Below are positions 14,668 to 17,900 of a DNA stretch of 17,900 nucleotides, piece by piece. Both the position numbers and the translations under genes were made by a program. Numbering within the stretch: the stretch's first letter is position 1; every line of letters starts with the position of its first letter. The notes beneath the pieces are model-generated. The model did no database searches. It was given only the letters and a program-made list of their open reading frames with translations, and had not been told where the DNA came from. The stretch spans positions 1 to 17,900 of the forward strand of contig JAEWEK010000204.1 in assembly GCA_023389425.1 (NCBI GenBank), given 5' to 3'. Source of the stretch: Pseudomonadota bacterium. GTDB taxonomy: Bacteria > Pseudomonadota > Gammaproteobacteria > Burkholderiales > Burkholderiaceae_D.

Positions 14668-17028
14668 ATGCGTTGCGCGATACTCGGTTTTGTCGGCGGC
14701 GCTTCGGTGCTGCAGACCTGCGCATCGCTGCCGCCGCGCTGGCAGGCCTGGGTGTGCGTGGCGGCGGCGCTGATCCTGCTGGCATGTTTGCGCGGCCCGG
14801 CGCGGGCGGCGATCGCAGGGGGCCTTCTTGGATTCGCGTGGGCGGCCATCGTCGCCAGTGCGGCGCTGTCGGACGGATTGTCCAGCCACGACGAGGGCCG
14901 CGACGTCACCATCATCGGCACCATCGACAACCTTCCGTACAGTGTCGAACAGGGTGTCCGCTTCAACTTCAAGGTTGAGCAGGTCGCAGCGGGCGGATTC
15001 CATGTCCCGGGCCGCATCGCGCTGGGATGGTACGCGGACCGGCGCGGCAGCAGCGCCCGGGCGGCGGACGTGCAGCCGGGCGAACGGTGGCAGCTCACGG
15101 TGCGCCTTCAGCGCCCGCACGGCAATGCCAACCCGAATGGCTTCGACTACGAGGCCTGGCTGCTGGAACAGGGCATACGGGCGACGGGTTACGTGCGCGC
15201 CGCGGGCGACGGCAATCGCCGCCTCGACGCCTTCGCGCCGAGCGCGGGCAACCTGGTCGAACGTGTGCGCGCTGTCCTGCGTGAGCGTATCCTGAGGGCG
15301 CTTCCGGACAAGCGGTATGCCAGCGTCATCGTCGCGCTGGTGATCGGCGACCAGCGCGGCATCGACCAATCCGACTGGACGGTATTCAACCGGACCGGCA
15401 TCGGCCATCTCATTTCCATCTCCGGCCTGCACATCACCATGGTGGCCGGCATGTTCGCGCTGGGCGTGTCATCCTTGTGGCGGCGCTCCTTCTTCACCGG
15501 CGCACAGCTGCCCTTGCTGCTGCCGGCGCAGAAAGTGGCGGCGCTGGCGGGCAGCGGCATCGCGCTGCTGTACGTGCTGCTGGCGGGATTCGGCGTCCCC
15601 GCGCAGCGGACGCTCTACATGATCGGCGTGGTCGCCGCCGGGCTCTGGTCCGGGCGGATCACCAGCATCACGCACGTGTTGTGCGCTGCCCTGGGCATCG
15701 TCGTGCTGCTCGATCCCTGGGCGATGATGTGGCCGGGGTTCTGGCTGTCCTTCGGCGCGGTCGCGGTCATCATGTACGCGCATGCGGGCCGGACCGGCGT
15801 CGTGCGCGGCGGCTGGCGCGGGGCGTGGGACGAAGGATGGCGGACCCAGTACGCCGTCACGCTCGGACTGGTGCCGGCGACCATGCTGCTGTTCGCCCAG
15901 GTGTCGCTGGTCAGCCCGATCGCGAACGCGGTGGCGATCCCGCTGGTCAGCTTCGTCGTGACGCCGCTCGCGCTGGCAGGTTCGATCATGCCGTCGCCCT
16001 TGTCCGGCTTGCTGCTGGCCGTCGCACACTGGTTCGTGGAGCTGCTGGCGCGATTGCTTTACCTGATCGGCGAGCAGGGCTTCGCGGTCTGGTCGGCGCC
16101 CGAGCCCGATTGGTGGCTGTTCCTGCTCGCGTTGGCCGGCACCCTGTGGATGCTGGCGCCGCGCGGCTGGCCGCATCGCTGGGCCGGCGCGGCCGCGTGG
16201 CTGCCGCTGTTCGTCCAGCTGCCTTCGCATCCTGACGTGGGGCGATTCCGGGTGACGGCGTTCGACGTCGGGCAGGGCATGGCATTGCTGGTGGAGACGC
16301 ACGGCCACCGGCTGCTGTACGATACCGGCCCGCAGTACGCGCCCGACTCGAACGGCGGCAACCGCGTGATCGCGCCCTACCTGAGGGCGCGCGGGATCGC
16401 GAGGCTGGACGGAATGGTCATCAGCCACAGCGACACCGACCACTCCGGCGGCGCGCTCGCCATGCTGGAAGCGCTTCCGACAGGCTGGGTCGCGTCGTCG
16501 TTGTGGGAGAACAGCCCGATCGTCCGCAAGGCGCCGCAGCATATTCGCTGCGCGGCCGGACAGCACTGGACCTGGGACGGCGTCGAGTTCGAGATGCTGC
16601 AGCCGGCCATCGACAGCTATGCCAACACCGCGCTCAAGGCGAATGCGCGCAGCTGCACGCTGCGCGTCAGCGGAGGAGGACAAAGCATGCTGCTGGCGGG
16701 CGACATCGAAGCGGCGCAGGAGGCGCGGCTGGTGGCGACCATGCCCGACAAGCTGCGCGCCGACGTGCTGCTGGCGCCGCACCATGGCAGCGGGACCTCA
16801 TCGACGCTCGGGTTCCTGCGGGTGGTCGGACCACGGATCGCGGTGTTCCAGGTCGGCTACCGCAACCGCTATCATCACCCGAAGGCGCAGGTGTTCGAAC
16901 GCTACGGCGATCTCGGCGTGCGCCGCCTGCGCACCGACGAAGCAGGTGCGATCACGCTCGAATTCGCCGAACGCGTCGCGGCGGCCGAGTATCGCCGGGC
17001 GCATGCGCGCTACTGGTACGGCAGGTAG
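14668..17028 (+). CDS. comEC: DNA internalization competence protein ComEC/Rec2
   Basis: ComEC is the inner-membrane channel that carries transforming single-stranded DNA into the cytoplasm. The 786-aa protein has the family's usual length and domain order: N-terminal membrane helices and an OB-like DUF4131 region (about 5-190), the competence domain with many helices (about 215-500, including 'LVIGDQRGIDQSDW' and 'HLISISGLHITMVAGM', with His 255), then a metallo-beta-lactamase-like domain starting at FDVGQG (532-537) with HSDTDH (587-592), AGD (Asp 679) and HHGSG (705-709). All metal ligands look intact, so a working nuclease domain is likely. The ATG start fits the family N-terminus 'RCAILGFVGG'; its ribosome site is weak and may depend on coupling to the immunity gene, whose stop is 3 nt upstream. 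Confidence 0.96.
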   Translation: MRCAILGFVGGASVLQTCASLPPRWQAWVCVAAALILLACLRGPARAAIAGGLLGFAWAAIVASAALSDGLSSHDEGRDVTIIGTIDNLPYSVEQGVRFNFKVEQVAAGGFHVPGRIALGWYADRRGSSARAADVQPGERWQLTVRLQRPHGNANPNGFDYEAWLLEQGIRATGYVRAAGDGNRRLDAFAPSAGNLVERVRAVLRERILRALPDKRYASVIVALVIGDQRGIDQSDWTVFNRTGIGHLISISGLHITMVAGMFALGVSSLWRRSFFTGAQLPLLLPAQKVAALAGSGIALLYVLLAGFGVPAQRTLYMIGVVAAGLWSGRITSITHVLCAALGIVVLLDPWAMMWPGFWLSFGAVAVIMYAHAGRTGVVRGGWRGAWDEGWRTQYAVTLGLVPATMLLFAQVSLVSPIANAVAIPLVSFVVTPLALAGSIMPSPLSGLLLAVAHWFVELLARLLYLIGEQGFAVWSAPEPDWWLFLLALAGTLWMLAPRGWPHRWAGAAAWLPLFVQLPSHPDVGRFRVTAFDVGQGMALLVETHGHRLLYDTGPQYAPDSNGGNRVIAPYLRARGIARLDGMVISHSDTDHSGGALAMLEALPTGWVASSLWENSPIVRKAPQHIRCAAGQHWTWDGVEFEMLQPAIDSYANTALKANARSCTLRVSGGGQSMLLAGDIEAAQEARLVATMPDKLRADVLLAPHHGSGTSSTLGFLRVVGPRIAVFQVGYRNRYHHPKAQVFERYGDLGVRRLRTDEAGAITLEFAERVAAAEYRRAHARYWYGR

Positions 17029-17063
17029 TGGCCATACTCTAAACACGTACGCCCAGGTGCCGG

Positions 17064-17069
17064 TAGAAT
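17064..17069 (+). promoter_or_regulatory. Candidate -10 element upstream of the alpha/beta hydrolase
   Basis: TAGAAT in the 71-nt gap after comEC matches five of six -10 positions and lies about 30 nt before the hydrolase ATG. No clear -35 hexamer is found at 16-18 bp spacing, so a promoter is only suggested. Confidence 0.35.
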
Positions 17070-17099
17070 CGGCAGCTCGAACCACCGCCACGACCTGCG

Positions 17100-17900
17100 A
17101 TGACCAAACCGCTGCTCCATTTCAGCCACGGGAACAGCTTCCCGGCCGGTACCTACCGCCAGCTGCTCGAACCGCTCGGCCGCGATCATGAGGTGCGCTG
17201 CATCGACATGCTGGGGCACGATCCGGCCTATCCGGTGGACGACGGCTGGCGCGGCCTGGTGGCGCAACTGATCGCGCGGCTCGAATGCTACGATGAGCCG
17301 GCGATCCTGGTCGGCCATTCGCTGGGCGGCGCGCTCAGCGTGATGGCGGCGCACGAGCGTCCCGACTTGGCGCGCTGCGTCGTGATGCTGGATTCGCCCG
17401 TGGTGGCCGGCTGGCGCGCGGCCCTGTGGTCGCTGGCCAAGCGCATCGGCTGGGGCGAGAAGCTGTCGCCGGCGCGGCTGTCGTGGAAGCGCCGCCATGT
17501 CTGGCCCGACCGCCAGGCCGCCTTCGAGCACTTTGCGTCCAAGCCGGTGTTCGAGTCCTGGGCACCTGGTGTGCTCGACGACTATCTCGACAGCGGCCTG
17601 ATGCCGCACCCCGATGGCGTGCAGCTGCGCTTTTCGCGCGAGGTGGAAACCGACATCTACGGCACGCTCCCGCACGACATGGGCAAGCTGCTGGCCGCGC
17701 CCTTCGCGGTGCCGGTCGGCTGCATCGCGGGCACCCGTTCGGAAGAGATGCGCCAGGCCGGCTTGGCCGCCACGCGCCAGCTGGTCGGGCCGAATCTGCT
17801 GATGGTGGAGGGCGGCCACCTGTATCCGATGGAGCAGCCGGCCCTGACCGCGCGGCTGACCGAGCGGATGATCGGCCAGCTGCTCGACAAGGCCGAAGAC
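17100..17900 (+). CDS. Alpha/beta hydrolase, 3'-truncated by window edge
   Basis: The frame opens at the ATG at 17100 and is open to the right edge: 267 codons with no stop, probably near complete because the final C-terminal helix is present. It has an HG oxyanion motif (His 10-Gly 11 in LHFSHGNSF), nucleophile Ser 74 in VGHSLGG (71-77) and catalytic His 240 in EGGHLYPMEQP. The acid is less clear: Asp 98 after the 'CVVMLDSP' strand is one option. The substrate is unknown; relatives include esterases, haloalkane-dehalogenase-like and acyl-transfer enzymes. No signal peptide is present, so it is likely cytoplasmic. It is probably a separate unit from comEC because of the 71-nt gap with a possible promoter. 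Confidence 0.88.
   Translation, partial: MTKPLLHFSHGNSFPAGTYRQLLEPLGRDHEVRCIDMLGHDPAYPVDDGWRGLVAQLIARLECYDEPAILVGHSLGGALSVMAAHERPDLARCVVMLDSPVVAGWRAALWSLAKRIGWGEKLSPARLSWKRRHVWPDRQAAFEHFASKPVFESWAPGVLDDYLDSGLMPHPDGVQLRFSREVETDIYGTLPHDMGKLLAAPFAVPVGCIAGTRSEEMRQAGLAATRQLVGPNLLMVEGGHLYPMEQPALTARLTERMIGQLLDKAED

Overview
The window is GC-rich, densely packed chromosomal DNA. Its gene content and protein sequences (RecJ, LolC/LolD, a YjjV-like TatD hydrolase, ComEC, a VgrG of the type VI secretion system) fit a betaproteobacterium, most likely an Oxalobacteraceae member such as Massilia or Duganella. The taxon is inferred from remembered protein similarity and base composition, not from a marker gene. 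No rRNA, tRNA, CRISPR array, insertion sequence or integrase was seen.

Left part (minus strand, 1-2408): two tandem paralogous genes encode predicted alpha-helical pore-forming toxin subunits of the ClyA/HBL/XaxA/Cry6Aa superfamily. The second gene runs off the left edge. Upstream lies a 22-bp perfect-arm dyad with the layout of a LuxR-type quorum-sensing box, placed about 43 bp before a predicted transcription start. Next, also on the minus strand, is a conserved housekeeping pair: a RpfE-type phosphoglycerate-mutase-like gene overlapping recJ by 4 nt. A REP-like palindrome has been taken in frame into the RpfE-type coding sequence.

Middle (plus strand, 5568-8335): lolC, lolD and a TatD-family hydrolase form a tight operon, with an 8-nt overlap and then a 4-nt gap. 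LolC and LolD make the inner-membrane ABC transporter that releases lipoproteins for sorting to the outer membrane.

Right part (plus strand, 8562-17900): vgrG, a lipase-fold effector (Tle) and a Tli4-like immunity protein are chained by two ATGA overlaps. The VgrG carries a C-terminal transthyretin-like tail that probably loads the effector. The immunity protein carries two unusual Cys/Trp repeats at its C-terminus. comEC, the DNA-uptake channel, follows after only 3 nt, so a neighbour-killing module sits directly upstream of a DNA-import gene. An alpha/beta hydrolase with its own spacer follows and runs off the right edge.

Taken together, a conserved housekeeping backbone (RpfE-type/recJ, lolCD, tatD, comEC, hydrolase) appears to be interrupted by two antagonism systems: the pore-forming toxin pair and the T6SS phospholipase cassette. 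The most interesting items are the possibly quorum-controlled toxin pair, the killing cassette fused to the comEC transcription unit, the repeat-bearing immunity protein, and the palindrome domesticated inside the RpfE-type gene.
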